Shown one piece after another: positions 32,689-41,481 of a stretch of 64,000 nt of DNA. The stretch is from the NCBI RefSeq assembly GCF_005435165.1, contig NZ_SGUC01000006.1, forward strand, positions 62,001-126,000, given 5' to 3'. Within the stretch, counting starts at the first letter, position 1, and each line of letters begins with the position of its first letter. Source of the DNA: Halorubrum sp. GN11_10-6_MGM. GTDB lineage: Archaea; Halobacteriota; Halobacteria; Halobacteriales; Haloferacaceae. The notes under the pieces were generated by a model. That model ran no database searches. It saw only the letters and a list, made by a program, of their open reading frames with translations, and was not told where the DNA came from. The translations under genes and the position numbers were made by a program.

Positions 32689-33381
32689 TCAGCCGTCGTC
32701 GAGCAGTGCCTCGATCCGCTCGCCGATCCGCCCGATCGTCGCGTCGGAGAGCCCGTGGCCGTCGCCCGGATCGACCCGGCACTCGACCGCGGCGCCGGCG
32801 CGCTCGAAGACGCTCGCGGTCGCCCGGACGCGCTCGACCGGCACGTACGGGTCGGTCTCGCTGCTGTCGAGCGCGACGGGCGTCCCGGCGAGGACCCCCT
32901 CGTCGCTCTCCGGTCCCTCCGCTCCCTCGATGTTGCGGGCGTCGAGGTCCTCGCCCGGCAGCGCGGCGGAGACGACGAACGCGCCGCCCAACCGCCGCGG
33001 CCGGCGCCGGAGGAACTCGGCGACGACCGCGCCGCCCTGCGAGACGCCGACGAGGACGACGCGCTCGGGCGGGACCCCGGCGTCGCGCGCGACGTCGACC
33101 GCGGCGGCGACGCAGTCGACCGCCGAACTCAGGTCGGGCTCGTTGGCCGACAGCGGCGCGTCGTGCGGGGCGGGGAACCACGTCGACCGGACCGCGCCGG
33201 GCGCGAGCAGGGTCGCCCCCGACCGGTAGAACTCGTCCGCGAGCCGCACCAGCCCCTCGGCCGTCCCGCCGCGGCCGTGAACCAGCACGACCGCGACCTC
33301 GGCGGCCGCGACCGGGGCGCCCGCGGTCACGAGCGTCGCCTCCGCGTGCGGGCCGGAGACCCCGGTGATCCGCCGGCTCAT
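32689..33381 (-). CDS. Alpha/beta hydrolase (phospholipase/carboxylesterase, MhqD-like)
   Basis: A 230-residue serine hydrolase. The nucleophile elbow is LVGVSQGGAVVAEF (GxSxGG), with an early oxyanion region VVLVHGRGGTAEGL, a later Asp region and His in DPGDGHGLSDATI. This is the small phospholipase/carboxylesterase family. It overlaps the upstream VOC dioxygenase gene by four bases (ATGA). The pair resembles Bacillus mhqO/mhqD, which deal with quinones; that parallel is inference. Confidence 0.88.
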   Translation of the reverse strand: MSRRITGVSGPHAEATLVTAGAPVAAAEVAVVLVHGRGGTAEGLVRLADEFYRSGATLLAPGAVRSTWFPAPHDAPLSANEPDLSSAVDCVAAAVDVARDAGVPPERVVLVGVSQGGAVVAEFLRRRPRRLGGAFVVSAALPGEDLDARNIEGAEGPESDEGVLAGTPVALDSSETDPYVPVERVRATASVFERAGAAVECRVDPGDGHGLSDATIGRIGERIEALLDDG

Positions 33382-34409
33382 CTAGGGCGCTCCGACTCGT
33401 CCCGGTCGCCCGCGTCCGGCGGTCCGGACTCCGGCCCGTCGAACGCGGGCAGCTGCGACTCGATCAGCTCGCGGTCGTCCTCGAACCGGGGCGGGAGGTA
33501 AAGATCCGCGGCGTGGCCGGTCGCCTCCGGGTCGGCGAGCCCCGGGCCGGGCGGGCCGTCGGGGGTCGACGACTCGGTCGCGAGCTCGACGAGGAGCCCG
33601 CCCGGGCCGCGGACGTACAGCGAGTGGAAGAAGTGGCGGTCCTTCACGCGCGAGACGTCGTACCCCCGCTCGCGGAACAGCGAGTGCCACTCCAGCAGCG
33701 TCTCGCGGTCCGCGACGCGCACCGCGGCGTGGTGGAGCGTCCCCGGTCCCTCACGGAGGTACGCGGCGTCGCGGTCCAAAATATCGACGACCGTCGCGCG
33801 GTCGCCCGGCGCGCGGTACCGCACCCGGTCGCCCGACTCGGCCGCGTACTCGAAGCCGAGCGTCTCCAGCACGCTCGCGGTCCCGTACGGGTCGGCGGGG
33901 AGGGCGGTCACTCCGTACAGCCCCCGGATCGCGTGGGCGGTCGGGACGGGGCCCTCGGTCCACGGGTCGCGCCCGCCGCCCTCGGCCGCCTCGTCGCCGC
34001 CCGTCGGTTCCTCGACCAGTTCGACCCGCGTTCCGGACGGGTCCGCGAGCGTGAGGCCGCGGTCGCCGAAGCGCGCGTCGGGGTCGAGCGGCGCCGCCTC
34101 GACGCCAAGGTCGGCGAGCCGGTCGCGCCAGTAGTCGAGCGAGTCTGGCGGCACCGCGAACGCGACCGCCTCGTACCCCGGTTTCCCGGCTCGTCCGGGG
34201 TCGGCGTTCGGGTCGGGGAAGGCGGTGAACACGGAGCCCGGCGAGCCGGTCGCGTCGCCGAAGTAGAGGTGGTACTGGAGCCGGTCCTCGTAGTTCACCG
34301 TCCGGCGGAGCAGCCGGAGCCCGAGCGTCCCGCCGTAGAAGGCGGCGTGGGCCTCGGGGTCGCCGACGATCCCCGTCACGTGGTGGAGGCCGGGGGTGTC
34401 AGAGAGCAT
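33378..34409 (-). CDS. VOC-family ring-cleaving dioxygenase (MhqO-like)
   Basis: A 343-residue protein with two vicinal-oxygen-chelate modules. The N-terminal module starts PGLHHVTGIVGDPEAHAAFY and the second around IRGLYGVTAL, with RVKDRHFFHSLYVRGPGGLL near the end providing further metal ligands. The family opens aromatic diols such as hydroquinones. It is upstream of, and translationally coupled to, an esterase gene. Regulation is not visible here, but a quinone-type HxlR regulator and another VOC gene are 12 kb away. Confidence 0.9.
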   Translation of the reverse strand: MLSDTPGLHHVTGIVGDPEAHAAFYGGTLGLRLLRRTVNYEDRLQYHLYFGDATGSPGSVFTAFPDPNADPGRAGKPGYEAVAFAVPPDSLDYWRDRLADLGVEAAPLDPDARFGDRGLTLADPSGTRVELVEEPTGGDEAAEGGGRDPWTEGPVPTAHAIRGLYGVTALPADPYGTASVLETLGFEYAAESGDRVRYRAPGDRATVVDILDRDAAYLREGPGTLHHAAVRVADRETLLEWHSLFRERGYDVSRVKDRHFFHSLYVRGPGGLLVELATESSTPDGPPGPGLADPEATGHAADLYLPPRFEDDRELIESQLPAFDGPESGPPDAGDRDESERPR

Positions 34410-34479
34410 GGGGTAGATCGGCGCCGCGCGCGAAAGTCGGTGTCGGTCGGGGCGATCGCCGAATCCCGGGAGCAGGTCC

Positions 34480-34845
34480 CTAAGAGAGCCACAGCAGCCG
34501 GACGTTGCTCGCGGTGAGGTACGTCCCCGTCGCCGTGAGCAGCACCGGCGGGAAGTAGTACAGCAGGCCGTCCCCCTCGCGCGCGCCCTCGACGCTGATC
34601 CAGAGCATGACGAGGTAGACGGCGATCTTCAGGGCGACGAGCCCGGAGAGCCCGAACGACTCCAGCGCGAACCGCACGACCGGGTTCGCCTCCTCGATCG
34701 TCGGGACGTATCGGAGGAACGCGATCGTGGAGACGACGTCGCCGACGCCGTACGTCGCGGTCGCCGCGATCCAGAGCCAGTAGAACTCGTTCGGCCGGCG
34801 GCGGTAGGCGGGGCGTCGACGGGACTGGTCTCGGGAGCGAACCAC
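34480..34845 (-). CDS. Small membrane protein (DUF5658-like)
   Basis: A 121-residue protein with a basic N-terminus (MVRSRDQSRRRPAYRRR) and three to four hydrophobic helices. The segment YGVGDVVSTIAFLR followed by EEANPVVRFALESFG matches the haloarchaeal DUF5658 pattern (D..ST... NP...). Function unknown. Divergent from the DUF5830 gene. Confidence 0.7.
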   Translation of the reverse strand: MVRSRDQSRRRPAYRRRPNEFYWLWIAATATYGVGDVVSTIAFLRYVPTIEEANPVVRFALESFGLSGLVALKIAVYLVMLWISVEGAREGDGLLYYFPPVLLTATGTYLTASNVRLLWLS

Positions 34846-34970
34846 GACAGAAGGTGTCGGCTGAAAGACCTGAATCTGCCGGTCTGCGGGAGACGGCCGC
34901 CCGAATCCTCACCCGGGAGCGCCGGGCGTCGTCCGGCCGACTTAAGAGGGAACGCGCCGTCTCGCCGGCC

Positions 34971-35357
34971 GTGACGGAGCCGTCGACCCGCGAGGAGAAG
35001 CTGGAGCTCGGCGTCGAGCTGCTCGCGCACCTCGAACGCGAGGAGCTCGACCTCGCGGCCGCGGTCGACCGCATCGAGACTATCACGACCAGTCCGGCGC
35101 TCACCCGCGACATCCTCGACGCCGCCGAGAAGCGCGGCGTCATCGACCGCGACGGCGCCCGGTTGCGGGTTCGCACGGGCGGGACGTACGTCGAGTACGA
35201 CAGTCAGGTCGTCGCTCGCGAGGGCGACTTCGACTGCCGCCGGTGCGGCACATCGATCTCGACGGGACACTTCGTCGAGCTCGACGCCGGCGAGCTCGGC
35301 CCGTTCGGCTCCTCGTGTATCCGGAAGGTGACCGGACGGGAGTCCGAGTCGGAGTGA
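34971..35357 (+). CDS. DUF5830 zinc-site protein
   Basis: A 128-residue soluble protein. The N-terminal helical part (KLELGVELLAHLEREELDLA) is followed by a C-terminal putative zinc site, DCRRCGTSISTGHFVELDAG and FGSSCIRKVTGR. This matches the haloarchaeal DUF5830 family, which has no known function. The GTG start is chosen over an in-frame ATG 39 codons upstream because a TATA-like CTTAAGAG (34941-34948) lies 23-30 bases before it and family proteins start near TREEKLELG. Confidence 0.75.
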   Translation: MTEPSTREEKLELGVELLAHLEREELDLAAAVDRIETITTSPALTRDILDAAEKRGVIDRDGARLRVRTGGTYVEYDSQVVAREGDFDCRRCGTSISTGHFVELDAGELGPFGSSCIRKVTGRESESE

Positions 35358-35382
35358 GAGGGCTCTGTTGTTATCCCATTGT

Positions 35383-35409
35383 CCAGACATGTCCCCCGGA
35401 AATGTCTGG
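35383..35409. repeat. 8-bp inverted repeat in AT-rich spacer
   Basis: CCAGACAT and ATGTCTGG separated by 11 bases. It lies 25 bases after the DUF5830 stop and 107 bases from the convergent AT-rich gene. It could be a terminator-like hairpin or the edge of the inserted AT-rich segment. Confidence 0.45.
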
Positions 35410-35516
35410 GTGATGTAGGAGCGTACTTTGTATGAGTCATTTGGTCAGGAACTGCTGGCAATCAAATTTATAATTATTCTAAGGGCAGTGACAGAAGTTT
35501 GACTGTTCACATACTA

Positions 35517-36212
35517 TTATTCTTCAATGAATCTGTAGGCAGGTCGTCCGTAGAGTGCGTCGTATAGGTGATTGACGATATGAATGATATCCCATAGGTC
35601 GTTAATGCTTTCCAACATTTTCAGGTCAAATCGCCGTTCTACATCGTGAACGAGGTCCCTCCGGTTTTCCCTGATGTGAGCAATATCGCTCAGATATGAG
35701 TTGTCGATAAGGTCAAAGTGGTCAAGTAATTGGGCGCGAGTCTGATATTTTCCTATTTGATTCTGTAGTTGCCGTTTTCCCATCTCCGTGGCTATATCTT
35801 CATCAAGAATTTCGAGGAGTAGGTCCCCCATGAGGTCTTTCACGAGTTCATATCCGAGAGTGTAGATGACCATCACATTGTTGCCAACGGTGTACCGACC
35901 AACTCTGTCAGCCATTTCCTGCGCAGCTTCTGGAGTGACCTCATCATCCTTTAGAAATTCGTCACGAGACCTTTCGCCTTGTTTCTGGTATATCTCACCG
36001 CACTTTTTGATGAGGGTGTAAATTCGGACGGTGGTGATGTACCTGTATTCGTAGTCTTGGATTTCGTCTTCTTCTCTATGGATGACGTACGTCGCGAGAA
36101 GGTCTTCAAGTTCTCTTACAGAGGAATCGTGAGTTGGTTCTGTTTCGAGGCCTTCAATGCCATTGTCATTGAGATAATCGAAGACATCAGGACGGTCTCG
36201 CTCATCAAACAT
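35517..36212 (-). CDS. HEPN-like protein of unknown function (AT-rich orphan)
   Basis: A 231-residue, largely helical protein I do not recognise as a whole. Near the C-terminus, IAHIRENRRDLVHDVERRF (about 183-201) matches the R-x4-6-H motif of HEPN ribonucleases, with the polar residue after Arg being Arg instead of Asn. The gene is far richer in A+T than both neighbours, uses A/T-ending codons and has a TATA-like CCTTTTTAGG 24-33 bases upstream, so it was probably acquired horizontally. HEPN proteins are often toxins or antiviral effectors, but no partner nucleotidyltransferase or antitoxin is encoded here. Function therefore stays open. Confidence 0.75.
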   Translation of the reverse strand: MFDERDRPDVFDYLNDNGIEGLETEPTHDSSVRELEDLLATYVIHREEDEIQDYEYRYITTVRIYTLIKKCGEIYQKQGERSRDEFLKDDEVTPEAAQEMADRVGRYTVGNNVMVIYTLGYELVKDLMGDLLLEILDEDIATEMGKRQLQNQIGKYQTRAQLLDHFDLIDNSYLSDIAHIRENRRDLVHDVERRFDLKMLESINDLWDIIHIVNHLYDALYGRPAYRFIEE

Positions 36213-36415
36213 GGTTGATAGCTACTTTGGAGTATCCTAAAAAGGTAGTCCGGGTACGAGCCAGTATCCCGATTTCTTGGAGATTTTCTCTGTACTGACC
36301 GATCGATGCCATAAAACTAGCAATGATGGAGAATTTCGACAAAGCCAGTGAGGTCGTCCTCGACCACTCGCGGGGGTGCCGCCGATCCGTCGCCGCGCGG
36401 TCGAACCCGCCGGAG

Positions 36416-36423
36416 TATTTAGG
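36416..36423 (+). promoter_or_regulatory. TATA-like element of menD
   Basis: TATTTAGG, 22-29 bases before the menD ATG at 36445. It supports that start over an in-frame ATG 69 bases upstream. Confidence 0.55.
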
Positions 36424-36444
36424 TCGGCGCCCGAAGCGGCGGTA

Positions 36445-38346
36445 ATGACCGCGCCGAACCGGAACGTCCTGTGGGCGAACGCGCTCGTCGACGAGCTCGT
36501 CGCCGCGGGCGTCGACGCCGTCGTCGTTTCGCCGGGGAGCCGCTCGACGCCGCTGACCGTCGCCGCCGCGGGCCACGAGGAACTCCGCGTGTTCTCGCAG
36601 CTCGACGAGCGCTCGGCCGCGTACTTCGCGCTCGGGCGGGCCCGACGGACCGGCCGCGTGACGCCGCTGATCTGTACCTCCGGCACCGCCGCCGCCAACT
36701 ACCATCCGGCCGTGATGGAGGCGAGCGAGGCCCGGGTCCCGCTGCTGGCGCTCACCGCGGACCGACCGCCCGAGCTGCGGGACTCCGGCGCCAACCAGAC
36801 CGCCGATCAGGAGAAGCTGTACGGCGACGCCGTCCGGTTTTATAAAGACCTCCCGGAGCCGGCCGCGAACGACCGGGCGCTCCGGTCGCTCCGAACCACC
36901 GTCGCCCGCGCCGTCGCGGCCGCCGAGGGCGCCGATCAGGGGCCGGTCCATCTCAACGTGCCGTTTAAGAAGCCGCTGGAGCCGACGCCGGTCCCGGGCG
37001 ACGTGCCCGACGACCTTCCAGAGGCGGCGGAGCGCGGGCGAGACGGGCCGTACGTCGACGTGACGCACGGCGCGCCCGAGCCGGGCGACGACGAGCTGCG
37101 CGCGCTCGCGATCGAGCTGGGCGAGGCGGACCGCGGGCTGATCGTCGCCGGCCCCGCCGACCCGCCGGGGATCGACCCGGAGGCGGTCACGGCGCTCGCG
37201 CACGCGACCGGGTTCCCCGTGCTGGCCGACCCGCTCTCCGGGCTCCGGTACGGCGGTCACACTCGCGTCGCGCCCGTGATCGGGAGCTACGACGCGTACC
37301 TCTCGGCCGACCTCGCGGGCGGCGGGGCGGGCGGGGGCGACGGCGATCCCGGAGCGGGCGCGGCCGACGGGTGGACCGACCCCGAACTCGTCGTCCGCCT
37401 CGGCGCCTCGCCGACCTCGAAGCGGCTCCGGAAGTACCTCGCCGGGACGGGCGCCGACCAGTACCAGGTCGACCCCGCGGGGCGCTGGCGCGAGGCCGAG
37501 TTCGCCGCGACCGACCTCGTCGTCGCCGAGCCGACCCGGCTCTGCGCCCGCCTCTCACGGCTCGTCGCGGGGGGAAGCGGCGACCCCGACTGGCGAGCCC
37601 AGTGGGAGGAGGCGGACCGGGTCGCCGAGGCGGTTCACGCGAGGGAGAGCGACGCCGTCCGCGACGGGGACGCGGACGAACACGGCTTCCACGAGGGCGA
37701 CGCCGTCCGCGCGGTCGCCGACGGGCTTCCCGACCCGGCGACGCTGTTCGTCTCCAACTCGATGCCCGTCCGCGACCTCAACCGCTTCGTCGGGCCGTCG
37801 ACCGCGAACGTCACCGCGCTCGGCAACCGCGGCGTCTCCGGCATCGACGGCATCGTCTCCAGCGCGCTCGGCGCGGGGTCCGGTACGACCGACGACCTCA
37901 CGCTCGTCGTCGGCGACCTGGCGCTGTACCACGATTCGAACGGGCTGCTCGCGGTCGAGCGCTGCGACGCCGACGCGACGATCGTCGCGGTGAACAACGA
38001 CGGCGGCGGGATATTCCACGAGCTCCCGATCGAGGAGTTCGAGCCGCCGTTCACCGAGTCGTTCGTGACCCCGCACGGGCTCGATTTCGAGCCGCTCGCG
38101 GACCTCCACGGGCTCGACTACGCGCGGATCGACGCGCGGCCGGACGCGCTCGCCGACCGCGGCGAGACCCCGGCGGAGCGCTCGGGAGCGGTCGCGGACG
38201 AGGTCGCCGCCGCCGTCTCGCGGGCGCACGAGACCGCGGGGTCGCACCTGATCGATATCGAGACGGACGCCGGGGCGAGCCACCGCTCGCGGGAGCGGCT
38301 GGCGGCGGCGGTCGGCCGCGCGGTCCACGGCGACGCCGACAAGTAG
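36445..38346 (+). CDS. menD: SEPHCHC synthase, menaquinone biosynthesis
   Basis: A 633-residue thiamine-diphosphate enzyme joining isochorismate and 2-oxoglutarate in the menaquinone pathway. The N-terminal Pyr domain has VVVSPGSRSTPL and the catalytic Glu55 in QLDERSAAYFALG, then ICTSGTAAANYHPAVMEA and TADRPPELRDSGANQT. The C-terminal PP domain has GNRGVSGIDGIVSSALG and LVVGDLALYHDSNGLL with NNDGGGIFHELP, which bind ThDP. A glycine-rich insert (about residues 292-310) lies between the domains. Menaquinone is the respiratory quinone that also feeds N2O reduction. No other men gene is in the window. Confidence 0.97.
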   Translation: MTAPNRNVLWANALVDELVAAGVDAVVVSPGSRSTPLTVAAAGHEELRVFSQLDERSAAYFALGRARRTGRVTPLICTSGTAAANYHPAVMEASEARVPLLALTADRPPELRDSGANQTADQEKLYGDAVRFYKDLPEPAANDRALRSLRTTVARAVAAAEGADQGPVHLNVPFKKPLEPTPVPGDVPDDLPEAAERGRDGPYVDVTHGAPEPGDDELRALAIELGEADRGLIVAGPADPPGIDPEAVTALAHATGFPVLADPLSGLRYGGHTRVAPVIGSYDAYLSADLAGGGAGGGDGDPGAGAADGWTDPELVVRLGASPTSKRLRKYLAGTGADQYQVDPAGRWREAEFAATDLVVAEPTRLCARLSRLVAGGSGDPDWRAQWEEADRVAEAVHARESDAVRDGDADEHGFHEGDAVRAVADGLPDPATLFVSNSMPVRDLNRFVGPSTANVTALGNRGVSGIDGIVSSALGAGSGTTDDLTLVVGDLALYHDSNGLLAVERCDADATIVAVNNDGGGIFHELPIEEFEPPFTESFVTPHGLDFEPLADLHGLDYARIDARPDALADRGETPAERSGAVADEVAAAVSRAHETAGSHLIDIETDAGASHRSRERLAAAVGRAVHGDADK

Positions 38347-38350
38347 GCGG

Positions 38351-38800
38351 TCAGGGGAGGCTCGGACTCGACTCCTCGCGGCGGCTCTCGCCGATCGCGA
38401 CGCCCGCGTACGCGACGACGGCGAACTGGACCCCGACGCCGAGGCTCGCGCCGAGCGCGAAGACGGCGGTGGCGATCGGCCCGCGGTCCGGACCGAGGTA
38501 CCAGAGGACGGCCGCCGACCCGACGAGGAACGCGGCGGTCGCGCTCGCGCCCGTCGCCAGCGCGGTCGACGCCGCGGCGGCGTCGGCGTCCCGCAGCCCC
38601 GTGAACAGCGCGACCCCGAACAGCAGGCCGTAGACCAGCAGGAACGCCGTGAACCGGGCGCTCAGGAGGTACGTCGAGAGCGTCTCGGCCGACGGGAGCG
38701 AGACGGACGACTGGAGCAGGATCGGGGAGAGCCGTCTGATGCCGCTGACCGCGAGCGCGACGATCGCGGCGACGACCGGCGGGAGGGCTGCCGTGCGCAT
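38351..38800 (-). CDS. Four-helix membrane protein, unknown
   Basis: A 149-residue protein with four hydrophobic segments and a short basic/acidic tail (GESRREESSPSLP). No family recognised. It converges on menD with a 4-base gap. The reverse strand has TTTATAAG (about 38824-38832) 24-32 bases before the ATG, a good TATA box for a leaderless message. Confidence 0.65.
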   Translation of the reverse strand: MRTAALPPVVAAIVALAVSGIRRLSPILLQSSVSLPSAETLSTYLLSARFTAFLLVYGLLFGVALFTGLRDADAAAASTALATGASATAAFLVGSAAVLWYLGPDRGPIATAVFALGASLGVGVQFAVVAYAGVAIGESRREESSPSLP

Positions 38801-38871
38801 GCCCGAGTGCCGACGCGGAACCTACTTATAAATCTCGGTCGGCGCGGACGGTGGCGTGACTGCCGACGACG

Positions 38872-38879
38872 CTTATATA
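38872..38879 (+). promoter_or_regulatory. TATA box of the DUF2797 gene
   Basis: CTTATATA, 25-32 bases before the GTG at 38904. It sits inside the frame that an upstream GTG (38856) would open, so it argues for the later start. Confidence 0.6.
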
Positions 38880-38903
38880 CCCACCCTCCTCGTATCCCGC
38901 GTC

Positions 38904-39746
38904 GTGCAGGTCGTCGGCTACGAGACGGACGCCGCGAGCGACTCGGCGGCGTCGGAGGGAGACGCGGCGTCCGACGTCGACGGAGACGCCCCGATCGACG
39001 GAGCGACCGGACCGATCGGGGGCGGACTCTACGTCGCGAGCGGCGGGAGCGTCGACTTCGTGGACGCGAGCCCGGGCACCGAGCTCGCCTTCGGGCTCGG
39101 CGAGCGGCGCTGCGCGGGGACGGTCCACGAGGGGAGTCACGTCGCCTGCGACGCCGCGGACGCGCCGTACTGCGACGACCACTCCCACGTGTGGGTGTGC
39201 GCCCGGTGTACCGGGACGTGCCTGAAAGACGAGATGGACTGCCACGAGACGCACGCGATGTACCTCGCCGCGTTCGCGCCCGACGTGCTGAAGGTCGGCG
39301 TCACTAGGGAGTGGCGGCTCGGGACGCGCCTCCGCGAGCAGGGCGCCGACCGGGCGGCGCATATCCGGACGTTCCCGAACGGGCGGATCGCCCGGGAGGT
39401 CGAGGCCGAACTGGCCGCCGGCGACGACCTCGTCGACCGCGTCCGCGTCCCGACGAAGCTCGACGGGTTCGGGCGCGCGGTCGACGAGGCGGCGTGGGCG
39501 GCGCTCCTCGACCGATTCGACCCGATCGAGCGGTTCGACTTCGACTACGGGCTCGACCTCGACGACCGACCGGTCGCCGAGACGATGGCCGCGGGGACCG
39601 TCCGCGGCTGGAAGGGCCGCGTCCTCGTGCTCGATCGCGGCGGCTCGACGTACGCGGTCGACGCGCGCGACCTCGTGGGGTACGAACTGACCGACGCGGT
39701 GCCGGAGCGCGAACTCCAGTCGAGCCTCGGCGCGTTCGGCCGATGA
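38904..39746 (+). CDS. DUF2797 zinc-binding protein
   Basis: A 280-residue cytoplasmic protein. An acidic variable insert (DTAASDS-like, residues 8-45) precedes the DUF2797 core: RRCAGTVHEG, a Cys/His cluster CDDHSHVWVCARCTGTC with CHETH, then YLAAFAPDVLKVGVTREWRL and RLREQGADRAAHIRTFPNG. The KVGVT...W...R..QGA block resembles a GIY-YIG-like fold, but function is unknown. The GTG start is set by the TATA box. The stop overlaps the next gene's ATG (ATGA), so the two are co-expressed. Confidence 0.8.
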   Translation: MQVVGYETDAASDSAASEGDAASDVDGDAPIDGATGPIGGGLYVASGGSVDFVDASPGTELAFGLGERRCAGTVHEGSHVACDAADAPYCDDHSHVWVCARCTGTCLKDEMDCHETHAMYLAAFAPDVLKVGVTREWRLGTRLREQGADRAAHIRTFPNGRIAREVEAELAAGDDLVDRVRVPTKLDGFGRAVDEAAWAALLDRFDPIERFDFDYGLDLDDRPVAETMAAGTVRGWKGRVLVLDRGGSTYAVDARDLVGYELTDAVPERELQSSLGAFGR

Positions 39747-40402
39747 CGGGGGGCGTTCTGGAGGTCCTCTTCGGCGACCCCTTCGCCGTCATGAACACGG
39801 TCGGGCTCGTCGCGTTCGCGCTGGTCGGCGCGAGCAAGGCGGTCCGCGAGGGGTTCGATCTGTTCGGCGTCGCGGTCGTCGGACTGGCGATGGCGTTCGC
39901 CGGCGGGGTCACCCGCGACCTCCTCGTCGCGCGCGTCCCCCTCGCGCTGCGCTCGCCGGTCGAGATCCTCCTCGGCCTCGTCGGCGTCGGCCTCGCGGTG
40001 GGGCTGAGCGCGTGGCTCGCCTCGCCGGACGAACACCCGGTGACGCTCGTCGCCGACGCCGTCGGGCTCGCGGCGTTCGCGACCACCGGCGCCATCGTCG
40101 CGACGGACGCGGGAGTGTCCGCGTTCGGCGTCGTCGCCGTCGCGACGATCAACGCCGTCGGCGGCGGCGCGCTCGCCGACATCCTCCTCGACCGGTCGCC
40201 GTTCATCCTCTTCGAGGACTTCTACGCGAGCTGCGCCGTGCTGGGCGGCGTCGCCTACTGGCTCGTCGGGACGCTCGGCGGCCCGTCTGGGATCGCGGCC
40301 GCGACGTGCGCCGCGGTGACGGTCGGCCTCCGGCTCGTCGCCGTCGCTCGCGGGTGGCGGCTCCCGACCGCGAAGGGGTTCGGCGACCGCTTCGGCGACT
40401 GA
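39743..40402 (+). CDS. TRIC/UPF0126-family membrane channel
   Basis: A 219-residue protein with seven hydrophobic helices in two repeats of three. Each repeat carries the glycine-rich signature: FALVGASKAVREGFDLFGV with FAGGVTRDLL, and FATTGAIVATDAG with NAVGGGALADILLDR. Prokaryotic members form trimeric cation channels (K+). Translationally coupled to the DUF2797 gene. Confidence 0.9.
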   Translation: MTGGVLEVLFGDPFAVMNTVGLVAFALVGASKAVREGFDLFGVAVVGLAMAFAGGVTRDLLVARVPLALRSPVEILLGLVGVGLAVGLSAWLASPDEHPVTLVADAVGLAAFATTGAIVATDAGVSAFGVVAVATINAVGGGALADILLDRSPFILFEDFYASCAVLGGVAYWLVGTLGGPSGIAAATCAAVTVGLRLVAVARGWRLPTAKGFGDRFGD

Positions 40403-40434
40403 GCCGCGCAGGGGAGTCGGTCCGGAACCGCCCC

Positions 40435-41481
40435 TCAGCGACCGAATCCCTCGACGGCGACGACGCGCCGGACGCCGAGGTACGCGGCCGCGGCGATACC
40501 GACGTACGCGACCACCAGAAGGCCAGTCGTCGCGTCGGCGCTGTCGATGGCGAGGCGGGCCACCGCGTTCGCGGGTCCGCCCGCCATCGCCGTCGCGCCG
40601 CCGAACAGCACGAGGACGGCGACCGAGTAGAGCAGCTGCGCCGCCCGGCGGTCGGGCGCGACCGCCGCGATGCCGACCGCGACGGCGACGACGAGCGTCG
40701 TCAGCGCGGTCATCAGCGCCAGTATCGGGCCGACGTTCGCGACGTTGGTCCCGTTGGCCTCCAGAAGGAGGAGCCACAGCAGGGCCTGCGCGGGGGCGAT
40801 CCCGACCGCGGCGGCGGCCTTCCCGTCGACGATCTCGCCGACCGTGACGGGCGCGACCCGGAGCAGCTCCATGGTTCCGCGGTCCAGCTCCTCGGTGATC
40901 GAGTCGACGACGAGCGAGCCCGAGATGAACACAGGGAGGAACACGAGCACGGGGATCAACACGGTGTAGGTGAACGCGAAGTACGGGCTCGTCTCCCCCC
41001 GGTCGGGCAGCGGCAGCGGCGACTCCTCCAAGAACGAGGCGCGCGCGTCGCGCTCGTTCAGCTCGTACGTCCGCAACAGCTCGCGCAGCTGGACCACGAT
41101 CACCGTCGTCTCCACGGTGGAGTCGGGGGCGGTGACGGCGGCCGACACCCGCCCCGACTCGGTGCGGGTCGCGACCACCACCGCGTCGGCCGCGTTCCGC
41201 TCGAAGGCGCTCCGCGCCGCGTCAGGGTCGTCGTACGGCGTGACGGAGGCGCCGGGGACCTCGCCGGCGGCGCGCTCCAGATCGTCGACGGCGTCGCCAG
41301 CGGCCGCGACCTCGATCTCCGCGCCGTCGAGCGCGCCCGGGTCGTACATCGAGACGAGCCCGACGACGAGGAACGACGAGAAGGCGGCGATGAACAGCTG
41401 AATCCCGATCGCCAGCAGGATCGTCTTCTCGGCGCGGAGCCCCGCGAGCTCCCGCCCGGCGATCGTCAGCCGGCTATCCAA
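40435..41481 (-). CDS. ABC-2 type export permease
   Basis: A 348-residue permease with one N-terminal helix, a large outward domain (about 45-165) and five or six helices in the C-terminal half; the motif ITEELDRGTMELLRVAPVTV is the ABC-2 signature. It is the last of three overlapping genes (ATPase, permease-protease fusion, permease). Similar to NatB/CcmB-like sodium or peptide exporters, substrate unknown. The N-terminus overlaps the preceding gene by 8 bases. Confidence 0.87.
   Translation of the reverse strand: MDSRLTIAGRELAGLRAEKTILLAIGIQLFIAAFSSFLVVGLVSMYDPGALDGAEIEVAAAGDAVDDLERAAGEVPGASVTPYDDPDAARSAFERNAADAVVVATRTESGRVSAAVTAPDSTVETTVIVVQLRELLRTYELNERDARASFLEESPLPLPDRGETSPYFAFTYTVLIPVLVFLPVFISGSLVVDSITEELDRGTMELLRVAPVTVGEIVDGKAAAAVGIAPAQALLWLLLLEANGTNVANVGPILALMTALTTLVVAVAVGIAAVAPDRRAAQLLYSVAVLVLFGGATAMAGGPANAVARLAIDSADATTGLLVVAYVGIAAAAYLGVRRVVAVEGFGR

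Noticed and set aside
35361-35370. GGCTCTGTTG as an IS5-type terminal repeat
   Set aside because: It reminds me of ends of some haloarchaeal insertion sequences, but no matching inverted end or transposase is seen nearby.
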